Below are positions 33,165 through 46,015 of a stretch of 64,000 nt of DNA, in pieces (positions within the stretch are counted from its first letter, which is position 1; the number at the start of each line of letters is the position of its first letter). The translations under genes and the position numbers were made by a program. The stretch covers positions 124,001-188,000 of the forward strand of contig WION01000047.1 in assembly GCA_015039365.1 (NCBI GenBank). Reading direction: 5' to 3'. Origin of the DNA: Amanita rubescens. Lineage: Eukaryota; Basidiomycota; Agaricomycetes; Agaricales; Amanitaceae. The notes below the pieces were generated by a model, which did no database searches, was not told where the DNA came from, and was given only the letters and a program-made list of their open reading frames with translations.

Positions 33165-36013
33165 TTATATATCCATCTCCCACACCATAGAGTTAGTATT
33201 CGCAGTACTACCAAACTCCATATGTTTCCGTATACACGCGCCAATCTTTCTGTTCGGCTCTGGGGGTCCCTCGAACGTAACTAGTTCCTCAAGTATATGC
33301 GAGAAATCTTGGTTTTTCAAGAACTTGAAAGTGTCGGAAGTGAGTCCGGCTGCGTAGATGCGCAAACATTGAGGTTTATCCGGAACAAGTGGAGACGTCC
33401 AACCAGGAGTGATTGTGGCAGTAACTTTTGATGTATCCAGGCCATAATCCACTAAAATGGCGATCCGCGGGAGATCTGAAGAATAACCAATAGTGTGGTG
33501 TTCCAGCTGGATACCGCTCAAGTCACCATTGTTGGAATGCGCTGTGAGCTTCACGGATATGCCGCATAGTGAAAATTCCTGACGAATGCGAAAGAATATT
33601 GGTATCGCGGCATCTATCATATGCTGCCCGTGGCAACACTGGATCGCACTTGTCCTCTGCCACAATCGTCGGATCCATTCTTGAACACTACGTATGGACG
33701 TTGTCAATTTCAGTAAAAGAATGGCAAAGATAAACTCACCTCATTCCTTCTCTTTTCCCAATATCATCCTTCATTGACACCCAATGCGAAAAATTGATAT
33801 ATGCATCGGCAAATAGTGCTTTTGCATTAGCTTCAGTCTCGCCCCAAAACGACGTCCCAAACAGGTATTGAAGGTAACCAATGAGAGGAACCATCTTACA
33901 ATCGAAGAGTTCGGATTCCGGGGTAAGTAATGGCACCGGAAAGTCCTGGACTGATTGTCGAATATAGAGATCCTTGCCAAGTAGGAAAATCAACCGGTTT
34001 GCCAATTCTCCAGTTTTTCCAACTTCAATAAGTCCTGCTTTTACCTTTTCATTTAGCGCCACGAGTATATCCTTTCGAGCCTTGGGTGATTGGTGCAAGA
34101 GTTGTGCCGCAACGCATGACAGGAGTGGTTCCGAAGGATACGTAGTAAAACTCCACGTCCGCTCTTCAGTTGTTGCAAGGCACACACGTCCGTGGCTGGC
34201 AATCGCATTTTCAATAAGCGAGATTGCTTCTTTGTGACCAAAGTAGATGTTGAGACCGAATCGTTGCGCAAGTACTGCTAATTGGTCTCCGACATTTGGT
34301 TTGTTTTCCTCAATCCCAGGGGCAAGTTTCAGCCGTGCCAATAACTCCAAGCTTCCAACATCTCCTATTGACGTCCATCTGTCAGATAAATAAGTAAAGA
34401 ACTAGGATGAAATAGCCAATTTCGCACAGTGGACGGCCAAAACCTCTTATATATTTCAACTTGGCATTTTTATCAGCCGGTATTTCATTGGAGGGTGTTG
34501 CCATTTGATCCCATCCTAATTCGGTATAGGGAGGAAATAATAATCGCCCAATATTGACTCTGGCCGAGTTGTCTGATGTGAAGATTAGCACAAGAGAATG
34601 AAATATGGAGGGAGTTCTTAACATTTAGGTTGTGGTGTTGCAAAATCGGCAACTTTTGATGTTGTCGAGGCAAATACAACCCAACATCTAGCCGATCTAG
34701 TGGGAGCGGAATAGTCTGCTATTGCTCTGCAAAAAATGATTGATGGCCTCCAATTACCCGGCGATTGTGTCAGGGTCAGTTCATGGGCTTCGTCTACCGC
34801 AATTACCAAAAAAGGCCCATGCGGCTTTTTCCTTTCCGCAAGCATCTTGTACAATGAAGCATATGCTTTCCACATCGCCGTTACCCCATTAATATCACTT
34901 ATTTGTGGGTATATCTGGAGGGAATGATAAGTTAGATGTTTTGATCGTGGGTGAAGGCTCACATTGTCATATTCTTTCTGTACATCGCAGAAGAAAAAAT
35001 GCCGCGTCGCGACGCAAATGGGGTTAACTAATTCAGTCATGCCAGCGTTCCATTCTTTAATGAAATTTTCCCTGCTGCTTGCACTCAGACGCTGTTCAAG
35101 ACACTTGAAAATAGCAATAAAAAACGCATGACATTTGCGGGTGTAAGTACCCTCATTGGTGAAGTTTCTTGTTAGAATCTCTGCAGGAAATGCATCTGGA
35201 GGAGGAAATGCGTGCTTGTCTCCAGGATCACGTAAATTCATGTAAAGGACTATGACATCATTTTTACGAAGCTAAATACAATGCTAAGCTATGAACAATG
35301 CTAGAATGAGAGGACACTCACCTCACACAGCAAACGTGATTTCCCCGTCCCCGAGCTCTGAACAATGCTGCAGAATTTTCCGTAATAATTGGCTTCTCCG
35401 TATTTTTTTTCATTGTCCCTCAGGTATTCAAGGAAGCCGCGAACAGCCATGCCGCGATAGTCCTGGTCGAATGCTGTAACTATATCTTCCGAGAGTTGCT
35501 CGGATCCTGTTGCAATCCCCATAAATTTGGTCCAATTTAACTGCAACAACTCACGATTCATCTCAGGTGGTTGCGGGTATTGACTTGGTCCTTTCCTACG
35601 TTGTAAGATTTCTAGGTAATTTAATGTAAATTGATGAAGATCGGATGACGGGTAGATACCTCACCCCGGATCTTTCTGAATGACCCAGATTCCATTGCCT
35701 CTGGGACATGTTTTTCAAGATCGCGGTTTTCGCGGACAAGGAGAAGAGCATCGTCCATTTTAATCGGAGGAAGGGTGCCATTTGAGACGTTAGATGTGAG
35801 AAAGATGACATTCGCTGTAAAGTTCGACCAGTCGTTCTTGGGATAATTTTCAAGTATTTGAAGGATTTGACGGTCAAAATCCTTGTATTGCAGATCTGTC
35901 AAGCCATCGCGGATCGTTGCCAGGGACTGCCCTGTTGGATCAGCGATCTCTCGCTTCTGTCGGATTGCAGGAGGTGCACTGTGACTAAGGGGCGCAGTGG
36001 GACGTTTAGCCAT
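33165..36013 (-). CDS. P-loop NTPase-REase (Crinkler/CR-like) protein, gene 1
   Basis: Multi-exon gene. Starting MAKRPTAPLSHSAPPAIRQK at 36013, it has an N-terminal helical domain, then YGKFCSIVQSSGTGKSRLL with the Walker A GTGKS, a middle region, FLVIAVDEAHEL (Walker B, DEAH), and a C-terminal nuclease-like part with MIDAAIPIFF and GIQLEHHT. The corresponding motif in gene 2 (47814-50685) is ILIQVKND, so the Lys of the PD-(D/E)XK motif is Glu here, which predicts loss of cleavage. NTPase plus REase modules of this kind are the core of eukaryotic CR (Crinkler) effectors and their relatives; in mushrooms the role is unknown, possibly conflict or self-recognition. The stop is at 33165-33167. 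A few splice junctions near 34380-34620 are inferred. Confidence 0.68.
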
Positions 36014-36821
36014 TGTGGTGGATTAGGAACAACGCTGAAGTGATAGGAGGCATATGTCAGGCTGTTCAAGTGCGGCAGTCAGTCTGGCCTGAAGTAGTAC
36101 GTCATTTCTTCATTGTCTGCAATCCAATGTCCTGTCAAGAGTTTGCCTTGTCATGGCGAAGCGCAGCACACTGTCTGAAGCACATTGGGGTATGCCGTCC
36201 GTTCGCCAGTCCGTCATGTCTGCAGAGCGTTGTGTTGCCCTCGACGCCCGCTTCCTCTGTCACATCGTCTTCGCTCGACTCCACGTCCAGGCTCAATGCT
36301 TCGTTGCGACGTAAATGTAATTGTTGCACCCCCTCTTCTGCACCCTTGTCTCATTCTCTCGCTGCCCCGACGTCTTGGAGTGTTATTCGTGATGGCAGCT
36401 TGCGTTAGGCGAGACATCCAAGCAGCGCACGAGATACGTTTTCTGTCTGTCGTAGACATATAAATAGTTTAATATTTCTCCCCTCAGTACGAATATCCGT
36501 AACTGAGGTGAGATGTTACAATCTTTACTATAGGTTCAATAGGTATATGCCAAATATCCGTAACTGTCTGTCCCCACCCATACCACTTTGCATTCACCAG
36601 CATTGATGGCTACGTATAGCGCTCGAGAGCAGCTACTAGTCCCCGGCCTTGGACCATGCCACGCGAAGTGGGTTTGACGGAAAGGCCCGTGGCGGGATCC
36701 CGGAAAAGTTTCCTTATGCGGACCCGGTCCGATCCAGTGATTCTGAATCGCCAGCGCGTCAACGGTTGTTCCCTCCCATCTTTCACATCGCTTTATATCT
36801 TGTAACGAGTAAGCAATCAAA
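36014..36821. other. Intergenic between divergent gene 1 and MDH
   Basis: Promoter regions of the minus-strand NTPase gene and the plus-strand MDH gene. Overlapping frames on both strands at 36013-36460 and 36536-37062 have no support as genes. Confidence 0.45.
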
Positions 36822-38327
36822 ATGGTCAAGGCTGTTGTTCTCGGCGCTGCGGGTGAGTGACTATCCTGCGTTTGTATCTCCACTTGAGTTGGCATATCAA
36901 TCTACATCTATATCTCCCTATCTATTATCCGTCATCGGGCACGATGGCTTATGCAGCTGGTTTATAGGCGGTATTGGACAGCCTCTTGCGCTGCTGTTGA
37001 AGGCGAATCCTCTTATTACGGAGGTTTGTTCTCACTCGGGCGATTTTTTGGATTGGTCTTAAACTTTTCGTATGTTAGCTCGGCCTGTATGATATCGTCA
37101 ACACTCCAGGAGTTGCAGCAGATTTGTCGCATATCCCGTCCAACGCCAAAGTCGAGGGATACCTCCCTGACAACGATGGTCTAGCAAAAACTCTCAAAGG
37201 TGCCGATGTTGTCGTGATTCCGGCTGGTGTTCCGCGCAAACCCGGTGTATGAGTATTTCTGCTGCTCAAATACATGTGATAAACTAATATTTTGGTAACT
37301 AGATGACAAGGTACAAATTCTTTCTAATCATTGCGCTACATATGGCTGATGTTGATATGTTGGTGAATAAGAGATGATCTGTTCAAGGTTTGTTAGCTTT
37401 GATAAGATGTGCGATTGCTTATCTCGTTTTTTTTAGATCAATGCAGGTATCGTGAGAGATTTGGCGGCGGGCATTGCCAAGGCAGCACCGAAAGCTTTCG
37501 TGCTTGTCATTTCAAACCCTGTCAATTCGACTGTTCCGATCGTGAGCGAAGTGTTCAAGAAACACGGCGTCTATGATCCCAAGAGGTGTGTGAAAAATAT
37601 CCGCTTTTCGAGACCGTTATCGAGAATATTTTTGTCAGGATCTTCGGAGTGACGACCCTGGATGTCATACGAGCGTCTACGTTTGTCGCGGAGATTCACG
37701 GCGATCTTTCTTATTCTTCCAAAGTTGTTGTGCCTGTCGTTGGTGGTCACAGCGGTGTCACGGTCAGTGTATGATGGAAGCTATGGATGTATTTTTGACC
37801 TGCTTGTCATAGATCGTGCCTTTGCTGTCACAGGCATCGCACCCGCTTCCCGCTTCTGCGGATACCTCCGCGTTGGTGAAGAGAATCCAGTACGGAGGCG
37901 ATGAAGTTGTCAAGGCTAAGAATGGTGCAGGATCTGCGACGTTGTCGATGGCTTACGCCGGAGCGGAGTTTACGTCCAAGGTGATCCGTGCGCTCAAGGG
38001 CGAAAAGGGTATCGTCACGCCTACCTTTGTCAACTTGGAGGCAGACGTGGTGGGAGGTGCAGCGTTAAAGAAGGATATTGGAGCTAACATTGCATACTTT
38101 GCAAGTAACGTTGAGCTGGGGGTAAGTGGCGTTTTGCAATTCAATTCGGGTCAGCGATTGATGTGATTGATCGACGATCACAGCGCAACGGAGTTGAGAA
38201 GATCTATTCCCTCGGTAAGATCTCTGACGAAGAAAAGGCGCTTGTGAGTGCCGCTGTGCCGGAGCTTGAGACGAACATCAGCACGGGAACGAAATTCAGT
38301 CTAGACGCTGGTAAACCGGCATTGTAG
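36822..38327 (+). CDS. Malate dehydrogenase, NAD-dependent (probably cytosolic)
   Basis: Oxidises malate to oxaloacetate with NAD+. The ATG at 36822 gives [10 protein letters not shown], with no transit peptide; exon 1 joins [19 protein letters not shown] (the Rossmann GxxGxxG), then [37 protein letters not shown] and DLFKINAGIV, and [14 protein letters not shown]. The catalytic region [14 protein letters not shown] and [11 protein letters not shown] (active-site His) follow, then [19 protein letters not shown] and a stop at 38325-38327. At least seven short introns are present. No C-terminal SKL-type peroxisomal signal is seen, so the cytosolic form is most likely. An internal exon recurs as a fragment at 27049-27170. 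Confidence 0.93.
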
Positions 38328-38448
38328 AGTAGAGTACTAGTGTGTTGTGTAAGAATAGAAATCTCATGCCTGGGTCCCCGACGTCACGTGCACGTGTGCG
38401 CTACCTTGCGTCGCCCCTCTCTCGCATGCCTTACGCCGTCTCCCCGCC

Positions 38449-41400
38449 ATGGCTGCCTCAAAGCTGCCTGTTCTCACCCTTCCACATCCTCTCCTCATTC
38501 TCCCCGCTTCACGATTCACAATGCCAGTTCATAGGCACGTCGGTGAAGCAATGCTCGCCCTTATAGAAGAGTCAGATGCTCTCCCGGTCGTCGCTGCCGT
38601 CCCGGTCACTTCCCCAACAAGTGACCCATACGACCCCAATTCTCAACACACGGAACCTATGTTGGCAGAATGGGGTACTGCCGCAAGAGTGCTCCGAATT
38701 GTAAGACCCCCTACAAGGGGTTCGCGCCAGCCGTACCTCGTTTCGCTGCACGGTCTCACCCGCGTTCGCATCGGCACGTCAAAGTCTGCCGTTGTCCCTC
38801 TTCCGGCGAGCGAGTGGATCAACACGCTTTCGCACCACGAGGTTGAGTATCCCCCGACGGAGAGGGTACCGAGTAGGGATGCGGTTGAGAAGTTCAAGCA
38901 TTCAGCGACGAGGCTGTTGGATAGACTTGCCAAAGATTCGGTGCAGCATTCCAAGAGGGATGGGTATATGAAGATTGCTGCTATGCTGGAGGATGTGACA
39001 GATGCTCGGGCGTCATGGATGGCGGACGTGTTGGTTGGGACAATCAATGGAGAGTATGCTGATAAACTAGGTGAGTATGTATGTGTAGCGCCCTTGTTCT
39101 GGTCTAATTCTCGCCAATAGCCATGTTAAGTACACCCGATTCTGAAGCGAGACTCAAACTAGCTACGGAGATATTCCTCAAACAAGCTTCCATCTCCGAA
39201 GTAACGAAGAAGATTGCAACGGCTGTCGACGAGTCATTGTCGAAGCAACAGAAAGAGTTTTTCCTCCGTCAACAACTTGCGGCTATCCAGCGCGAGTTGA
39301 GCGCTCTCCAGCGGACTTCATCAGGCGAAGGAGTCGCAGGAGGAAGCTCATCAGAATTGGACGACGATGAACAACATGAAGCAGATGATATGGCCGACTT
39401 GAAACGCAAAATTGAGGCTATGGCGCCCGGCTCGGAGGAACGCAAGATGGGTGTGAGAGAGTGGAGGAGGCTGAAACGGATACCTCAGGGTAGCGTCGAG
39501 CACGGTGTGGTCAGAAGCTATGTATGTCGTTCAACCTTTTCTTTCCGGCCCGTTAATCTGACGTGCGTAGCTTGAATGGTTAACCTCGATACCATGGTCA
39601 AATTCGACTTTTGCGCCGCCTATATCTCAGCCTCAGATTAGAGACAAGAGATTCTTGATTAACGCAAGAGCTCAGCTGGATGCTGACCATTTCGGCCTGG
39701 ACAAGATTAAGCGGAGATTAATTGAATACCTGGCTGTGGTAAGGCTAAAACAGTTGGTTGCTGACAAGGAGCACAAGGAAGATCAGGAGAAGATGGCGGC
39801 AAAGGCGGCTGATCAGGTAACGATGAAAGATGGAGAGGGCAAGGATGTCCAGGCCAACAAGAACCTGCAAATTGTACCTCACCAACATCATCATCATCAC
39901 CAGCCATTGGTAAAGCCTCAGTCGAGGCGAGTCGTCAAGGGGCCTATTTTACTGTACGTTTCTTACGCCACAGTTCGAGGACGTTGCTGATGTACGACAA
40001 TAAACAGGTTTGTCGGGCCACCGGGAACGGGCAAGACCTCGCTCGGTCAATCCATAGCCAAAGCGCTTGGGAGGCCGTTCCAGCGCATCTCATTGGGCGG
40101 TGTGAGGGACGAAGCTGAGATTAGAGGTCATAGACGGACGTATGTCGCCAGCGGGCCTGGGTTGATTGTGCAAGCGCTGAGGAAAGCTGGGAGGCCAGAT
40201 CCCGTCATGTTGCTGTGAGTGACGTCACAATGGGCGTGGATCATTCATTGACCCCAAGTCGTACGATATAGGGACGAGATTGACAAGATTGGGCAGAGTA
40301 ATTTCCATGGTGACCCTGCCGCTGCATTATTGGAAGTGTTGGATCCTGAGCAGAATCATACGTTTAATGTAAGAGCGTCGTTTATATTATCTCAAAGAGT
40401 GGAATTGGTCTAATGCAATATCGCTAAATAGGATCATTACATCAATGTACCGATCGACCTCAGTCAAGTCCTTTTCATATGTACTGCGAACACTCTCGAC
40501 ACCATCTCTGCGCCGCTTTTGGACAGATGTGAGGTGGTACAACTTTCTGGTACGTAGGTATTCTTTCGAACGAAATCCCCTTTATTCATGCAACTATTTA
40601 GGTTATACACATGACGAAAAGATGCACATCGCGCGAAGGTTTTTATTGCCAAAGCAGCTGAAAGCAAACGGGCTGAACGAGGATCATTTTGCCATTACGG
40701 AGCCCGCTTTGCTGCATATCGCCACGCGGTATACGAGAGAAGCTGGTGTTCGCAGTCTCGAGCGCGCCATTGGTGCCGTTGTTCGGTATAAAGCTGTGGA
40801 ATGGTCAGATTCTATTGACGCGTTCAATGACCATCAGCCCGAGCCAAGCTCCAGTTCAAACCCAAGTCCGGAGCAAGGAGGTACTATCGTTGTTTCCGGC
40901 GGGAGGAAGAGAGAGTATAAGCGGGTCGTGGAAGAACACGAGCTTGAGAAGGTTCTCGGAATTGCGCGGTGGGATGGGGAAGAGAAGGAACGAGAGGAAC
41001 GGCGAGGGGTCGTCTACGGTCTCGTTGTGATGGGCCAGGGCGAAGGGGGTATTCTGCCCGTCGAGACGATTGCGGTTCCGGGGACTGGGAAGCTAAAGTT
41101 GACCGGGAGCCTTGGGGATGTGATCAAGGAGAGCGGGGAGCTCGCGCTCAGCTGGCTCAAGATGCACGCGTATGATTTGTGCATTACGGATACGCGATTG
41201 CAGGATCCGCTCAAGGTTCCTGAGGCGTTCGATGTGCATTTGCATTTGCCTGCTGGGGCTCAGAAGAAGGATGGGCCTAGTGCGGGGGTGGCGATGGTTT
41301 GTGCTTTTGTGAGTTTGTTGACGGGGGCGTGTGTGTCGCCGAGTGTGGCGATGACGGGTGAGGTGCGCGTTTCTTTCTTTGCTTGTTGCTTTGGGATTGA

Positions 41401-41683
41401 TTCAAGGGTGTGTGTGTGTGTGTAGATTTCGCTGAGGGGATATGTTACGCCTGTGGGCGGGATCAAGGAGAAAGTGCTGGGTGCACACAGGGCGCAGATG
41501 ACCAAGGTGATTTTGCCCTGGGGAAACCGGAAGGATGTGGAACACGATGTGGCGCTGGAGATTCAAAACGAGATGCAGTTTGTGTTTGTGAAGACGGTGA
41601 GAGAGGCTTTAGATGCTGCGTTTGGCAAGAACAAGTTGGCGTGGAGGAGGGGAGCTGTGTTGTTGGAGAGTGCGAGGCTATAG
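38449..41683 (+). CDS. Lon protease homologue, peroxisomal
   Basis: ATP-dependent serine protease of the LONP2 group. The start at 38449 gives [19 protein letters not shown]; the LAN domain ([11 protein letters not shown] ... [12 protein letters not shown]) comes first, then a coiled helical region ([19 protein letters not shown]), then Walker [41 protein letters not shown] and Walker B. The C-terminal protease domain has the catalytic Ser in [11 protein letters not shown] and the Lys in [15 protein letters not shown]. The last four residues are SARL, so the C-terminus is a canonical PTS1 (ARL), fitting import into peroxisomes. An insert before the ATPase domain contains a run of five His. 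The intron near 41365-41425 holds a (GT)n microsatellite. Confidence 0.92.
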
Positions 41684-41972
41684 TTGGCGGCATGTTTTTT
41701 TTTTTTGGTTTTTTTTTTCATGGCTATATTGGCTATATATACTTAACTCGTACTAGTAGCGTAAGCTGTATTAGTTGTAACTATTACCGCCACAGAACAC
41801 CTGTGGCAGCGGCGTTGTACTCTTTTTTGATACGATGCAGATATGGTGGCCTGGTGGAGTCGTCGGTGGAGATAACTGGCAGTCGAACGACGATAGTTTC
41901 CAAATGAGGAATGTGCTGGAAGTCACGGCTTTGCGGGTTAATTTCCCCCACGCCGATACCCTCCACAGAGCC
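41684..41972. other. Short gap between Lon and RPB7
   Basis: Contains T-rich tracts at 41699-41722 after the Lon stop and the presumed RPB7 promoter. No other feature. Confidence 0.5.
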
Positions 41973-42765
41973 ATGTTTTTCATTGTACGTCCTGTTCCAA
42001 ATCTTACTATTACCTCACGGCCTCACTACCACAGAAAGAGCTCACGCACACGATCCTCCTTCATCCGTCTTATTTCGGCCCGCGCATGCTCAACTACCTC
42101 GAAAACAAACTCTATTCCGACGTTGAAGGGACATGTTCTGGACAGTTCGGCTACATCATAGCCGTTGTCTCTATTCTGGACATTGGAAAGGGCATGGTTC
42201 TTCCAGGGACGGGACAGGCAGAGTTTGTGACCCGTTACCGCGCTATCGTCTTCAAGCCGTTCAAAGGAGAGGTCGTAGATGGCGTAGTGAACAATGTTAG
42301 CAAGGTGCGTGTACTACAATCGATACCCCGCGCTTTGGTTGTCTAACATGTCAATCGCAGATGGGTTTCTTCGCGGACGTGGGGCCTCTAAGCGTATTCG
42401 TCTCACATCAGGTACACAACACATCCTTCAACAACACCAGGACGACATCTGACTTGTTGAATAAAGCTCATCCATCCTGACATGCGGTTCGACCCAAATT
42501 CCAATCCGCCCTCCTTTGCATCCGATGAACAGGTGAGTATTCTCACATGTCCGGTCGAGCTCACCACCCTGATAGCATTTCCCGTCGTAGATCATCGAGA
42601 AAAACACCAAGGTACGACTAAAGATCGTCGGTACCCGGGTTGACGCCACGGAAATTGTATGTCCTCGTTGGCCTCTCTTCACTTCATCCATCCTAACAAT
42701 TTTTTTCTGTCTATTAGTTCGCAATTGGTACTATCAAAGAAGACCATCTTGGAGTCATTGAATAG
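41973..42765 (+). CDS. RPB7: RNA polymerase II subunit RPB7, complete
   Basis: RPB4/RPB7 stalk subunit of Pol II. Exon 1 is only MFFI; after an intron the protein continues [20 protein letters not shown] (the RPB7 N-terminal domain), [33 protein letters not shown] and [15 protein letters not shown] (the OB-fold S1 domain), [16 protein letters not shown], ending [18 protein letters not shown] at 42763-42765. The length (about 170 residues) matches the family. This is the parent of the truncated copy at 55310-56394. Confidence 0.93.
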
Positions 42766-43045
42766 AATCGTTGTTTTGCGCGCTGTTTTTTTTGCCACGA
42801 TTTTTGTCTACGTGTGCGACACCGGCAATCTCTGTGCCCAGAGGATAGGTGGAAGGCTGGATCATGGGTTGTACTATAACCCGGGGCAAGTCTGTTGCTT
42901 ATGGCCGTAACGGTCCTTACCGGACAAAATGTACTTATTTGAAGGAACTTGAAGTTGACTAGCCGATGCTCATTATACGTCCAACTATTTGCTTACCTTC
43001 GGTCACTTGGAGAGGCAGGAGGAATGGCAGTGTCACGCGACATAT
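41986..43045. repeat. Segmental duplication block 1, parent copy (RPB7)
   Basis: Matches 55310-56393 in inverted orientation, beginning inside RPB7 intron 1 (ACGTCCTGTTCC) and running through the 3' flank. The other copy lacks promoter and exon 1, so this is the source. Confidence 0.85.
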
Positions 43046-43084
43046 ATTGATGAACTCAATTTCCAAAACAATTGAAGTATGACA
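42766..43084. other. Region 3' of RPB7, part of duplication block 1
   Basis: This stretch to about 43045 recurs inverted at 55310-55440. It reads as RPB7 3' UTR and flank, no gene. Confidence 0.55.
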
Positions 43085-43393
43085 GAGGAAGCGCAGATAA
43101 GCATACGCTTGAAACCGCTAGGAGGGGCCGTTGGATGATTCGTCCATGGATCTAAAAGTCGTCAGAGGCTCAGAGCTATTCCGACGTGCTGTCGGATCTG
43201 TCACATAGAGTTTCCGGGCAATGTTTGTACTATGTACCAGACGATGCAGCCAGATGAAGGCGGAGGGCTGGCAAGTGATTTATGAGCTGGTCTAAGCTGG
43301 TACGTGCGGGAATACTACTTTCAATTCGATCCTGCAACTATCAAGGGAGGAAACTGATTTTGGGCTGTCCACCGTACAAGATGATGGTGATGG

Positions 43394-43813
43394 TTAAGAA
43401 TATTTTGTTCGTTAGTAATTGAAGCCCGCCTTAAAGAATTGATCTCTGTTCGCTAGGCTCCCTGTATTGTCTCGGGAATATGGCAGCAAACTAAACGACA
43501 CTGGCCTACCATTGGGATCCACGACTGTGCGATTAATGTTTGTTATACGCTCGAGCATTTCTCCCGAGGAACCTGAAATACAGTTAGAACGGAACGAAAT
43601 GGTCAAAGGCATTACTTAATGATACTTACCAGACGCTGATATTCCCCAAGTTCTAGTGCGATAGCTGCGACATCGGATGCCAGAGCGGCGAACTCATTAA
43701 GAGCCCGGCTCTGCGTGTAACTTAACGAGCGCAGCAAATACCCGTCATTCCCAGGGTATACTAAATCCGTCTGCGGCACGGTCACTGCGCTTATAACGAA
43801 TAATGTCGTCGAA
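43394..43813. repeat. Inner segment of block 2 in the same orientation as its partner
   Basis: From TTAAGAATATT to GTCGTCGAA. Flanks on both sides match the partner locus inverted, so this piece was flipped once. Short near-inverted words TTCGTTA are found near both ends. Confidence 0.75.
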
Positions 43814-44360
43814 AATGCTGTCCGTTTCCTGCAAGAACAAGAGACGAAGAACCCGCACGAAGAGGACAGACCCTTTACGGCCTCGTTCCAGATCCACGTA
43901 TACCGCAAGAAATCCTGTTGCCCACCAACGTCGCATGTGAGTGCGCTTCACAGACTACTTTGTACGTTCTTATTGAATTTGTCCAGGGTGCCTCGTCCTG
44001 TACCTTGTATGAAAATGGATGCACCCTCTGTAGCTCTTTCGTGAGACAAGGGGGAATCCTCCCAACAATCCAATATGTCTTGTCCATCTCGATGAAGCAG
44101 GAAGAATGTACAACTCGAATACATAGGCAACCTGTGGGATAGTGAAACGGTGGAAGAATTTACCGACACCTGAAGAAGCGCAAACCTAACATGTCACTTC
44201 GAGGCTCAAGCTGACTCGGCGCGTGAAGGACATCTTTCAGTGAAGGGCGGTGACATCATGGCGCGGAGTCCGGGTATCATATACCAAGGGGAAAGCATCT
44301 ACTATCACTTCGACAACGCAAGTTGCTCTCTATACCAGTGCAGTGACCGCGTCGCAGATG

Positions 44361-44760
44361 AATTTAGCGCCCTGACAACAATGCCGTGTTGGCTTGGCTC
44401 GCTTGTGATGGATGCAGTTGGAGATCTGGCGTAAACTTCTCAGAAATCGGGACACGAGGACGTTTAACAGGCGTCTGTTCTTCCTTATTCCGTAGTTTCA
44501 AAAGCAGGACGGCGTCATTTCCGACAATGTCATCCTCTGGGGCGACACGATTCTTGTGTTTAGAACCGGCAGTCTCCAGATCATTTGCAAACGACGCTTT
44601 GCTCTCCTTTCGTGACGTCGCGATTATTGTCATCTCATTGAGCGTTTCTTCTTCCACTCTCTTGGGCGCTCTTAGATTAGCTCCATTTCCCCCCTTCTTC
44701 CTTCGCGAGGCATTGACGGACAGCGCCCACCGTTCGTCGTAGAGCGAGACTAGATGGAGC
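44361..44760 (-). other. Unknown Lys/Glu-rich coding-like sequence, copy A
   Basis: The minus strand reads ETLNEMTIIATSRKESK, then ETAGSKHKNRV, a charged and disordered sequence. Its inverted copy is at 61020-61240. No family recognised; it may be part of a decayed gene. Confidence 0.4.
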
Positions 44761-45115
44761 GGCGCGCGCGCGTCACCCCGGTTCCACTTTCTTCTTTCCC
44801 AATGCGCCTATTCTTTTGACGCCTGCTCTTGCTGCCAGCCGCCTCCATAATTCTTTATCCTTTTTGCTCCACGACGACGAAGTTTTCTTGGAAGCGCGCG
44901 ACTCAGAAGGGGCCGGAGCTATCTTTCCTTCCTCCTGGTCAGATGCGTTGCGACTGACACGCGATGTATCCTCGTCTTCATGATCTATCCCAACGACCCG
45001 ATTTTTTTTTGTGACCGTGCGTCCTCGCTTCGACGCACCAAGAAGGTTCTCTTGATTGAGGACTTCCTCCCCAAGGTAGACTTCCCGGACATTTTAGCCA
45101 TGTCAGTGTCAGACA

Positions 45116-46012
45116 TGCAGGTCAGTAAAGTCATCTATCTCACCGCTGTATGTTATTGTTGGCTAGCTTCCATATCAACATCTTCATCGTGTCCAACTCG
45201 TCGTTCACTCCCTTCAAGAGGACAGTCTGATTCCGAACAGTGATTCCCTGTTCGAACAACTTCCGAGCAGCCACCTCCGTGACCCACGTAATTTCTTGCG
45301 GGTGGTTGAAGTGGGTATGCAAGGCGGTCGTCTTACCCATTGATCGTGCGTCGTTTGCGATCTTTGTGAGGGCATCCATCCACTCATGATTGTGGGGGGT
45401 CGAGAGAAGCCGCGTCCCAATCACTGGTACTGGAGGTAGTAGGCATCGCCACCTGACACTACGATGTCATTGAGAGCAGGGGTGTCTTCGATGTATCGAA
45501 ACACTTTCTCCCAGCGACGTCGAGCAGGAGGGGATGGAGCCTTGCTGATGGTGACTGTCCGGGCTCCTACGCCGTAGGATCTCGTACTAGAACGTGAAGT
45601 TCATCAATTAGGAACATTCGACGGTCCCATGTGCACTTGTCAGAAGCGACAATAAACTGGACAAACTGAGGTTGCTGTTACATTTACTAGTCAGGAAAAT
45701 CTTGAAGCCGAAGAGAAATGGCAAGAGAACCTAAAAATAGAGCCTTAGTGGGATATCTGTGCACATTGCACAAGGCCAGGGACGGGAAAGTCTTGGATCT
45801 CGTGCAAGGAATCCAACGAAAGTTTGGGGTGATCTGGCTTCAGTGATGACTTGAGGGGAATAAACTGGTTTCTGAGAGGATCCATGAGGACACGAGACCA
45901 GTCGACGAGACTGAGATATGCGGCGTTCAGACGACCGGCTCCATCACATTGGCAATGAAATCGTCCCAAGTCTGGATATGCTGCAGTTCTGGGGGTGTTG
46001 TGACATCGTGGG
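45116..46012 (-). pseudogene. Lysine 2,3-aminomutase-like pseudogene, copy A
   Basis: Minus-strand pieces match KamA-type radical SAM enzymes: SLVDWSRVLMDPLRNQFIPL, LDSLHEIQDFPVPGLV, SGGDAYYLQ, then TALHTHFNHPQEITWVTE, GITVRNQTVLLKGVND and WKLANNNIQ. The CxxxCxxC iron-sulphur motif before RSYGVGA is gone, a segment between DAYYLQ and HNHEW is deleted, and the 3' third is missing. Compared with copy B there is an extra deletion near 45925-45950. This is not a functional enzyme. Confidence 0.75.
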
Positions 46013-46015
46013 CCA

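Larger units (their letters stand above)
43085..46015. repeat. Segmental duplication block 2, copy A
   Basis: Matches 59500-63290 in inverted orientation, with indels. An inner piece (43394-43813) is in direct orientation to its partner (62518-62951). The block contains a decayed lysine 2,3-aminomutase-like gene at its right end and unknown, partly repeated coding-like sequence. Confidence 0.8.

Noticed and set aside
39880..39902. His tag or vector sequence in Lon
   Set aside because: The CAT/CAC run is in frame inside a charged insert between normal Lon exons; nothing vector-like flanks it.
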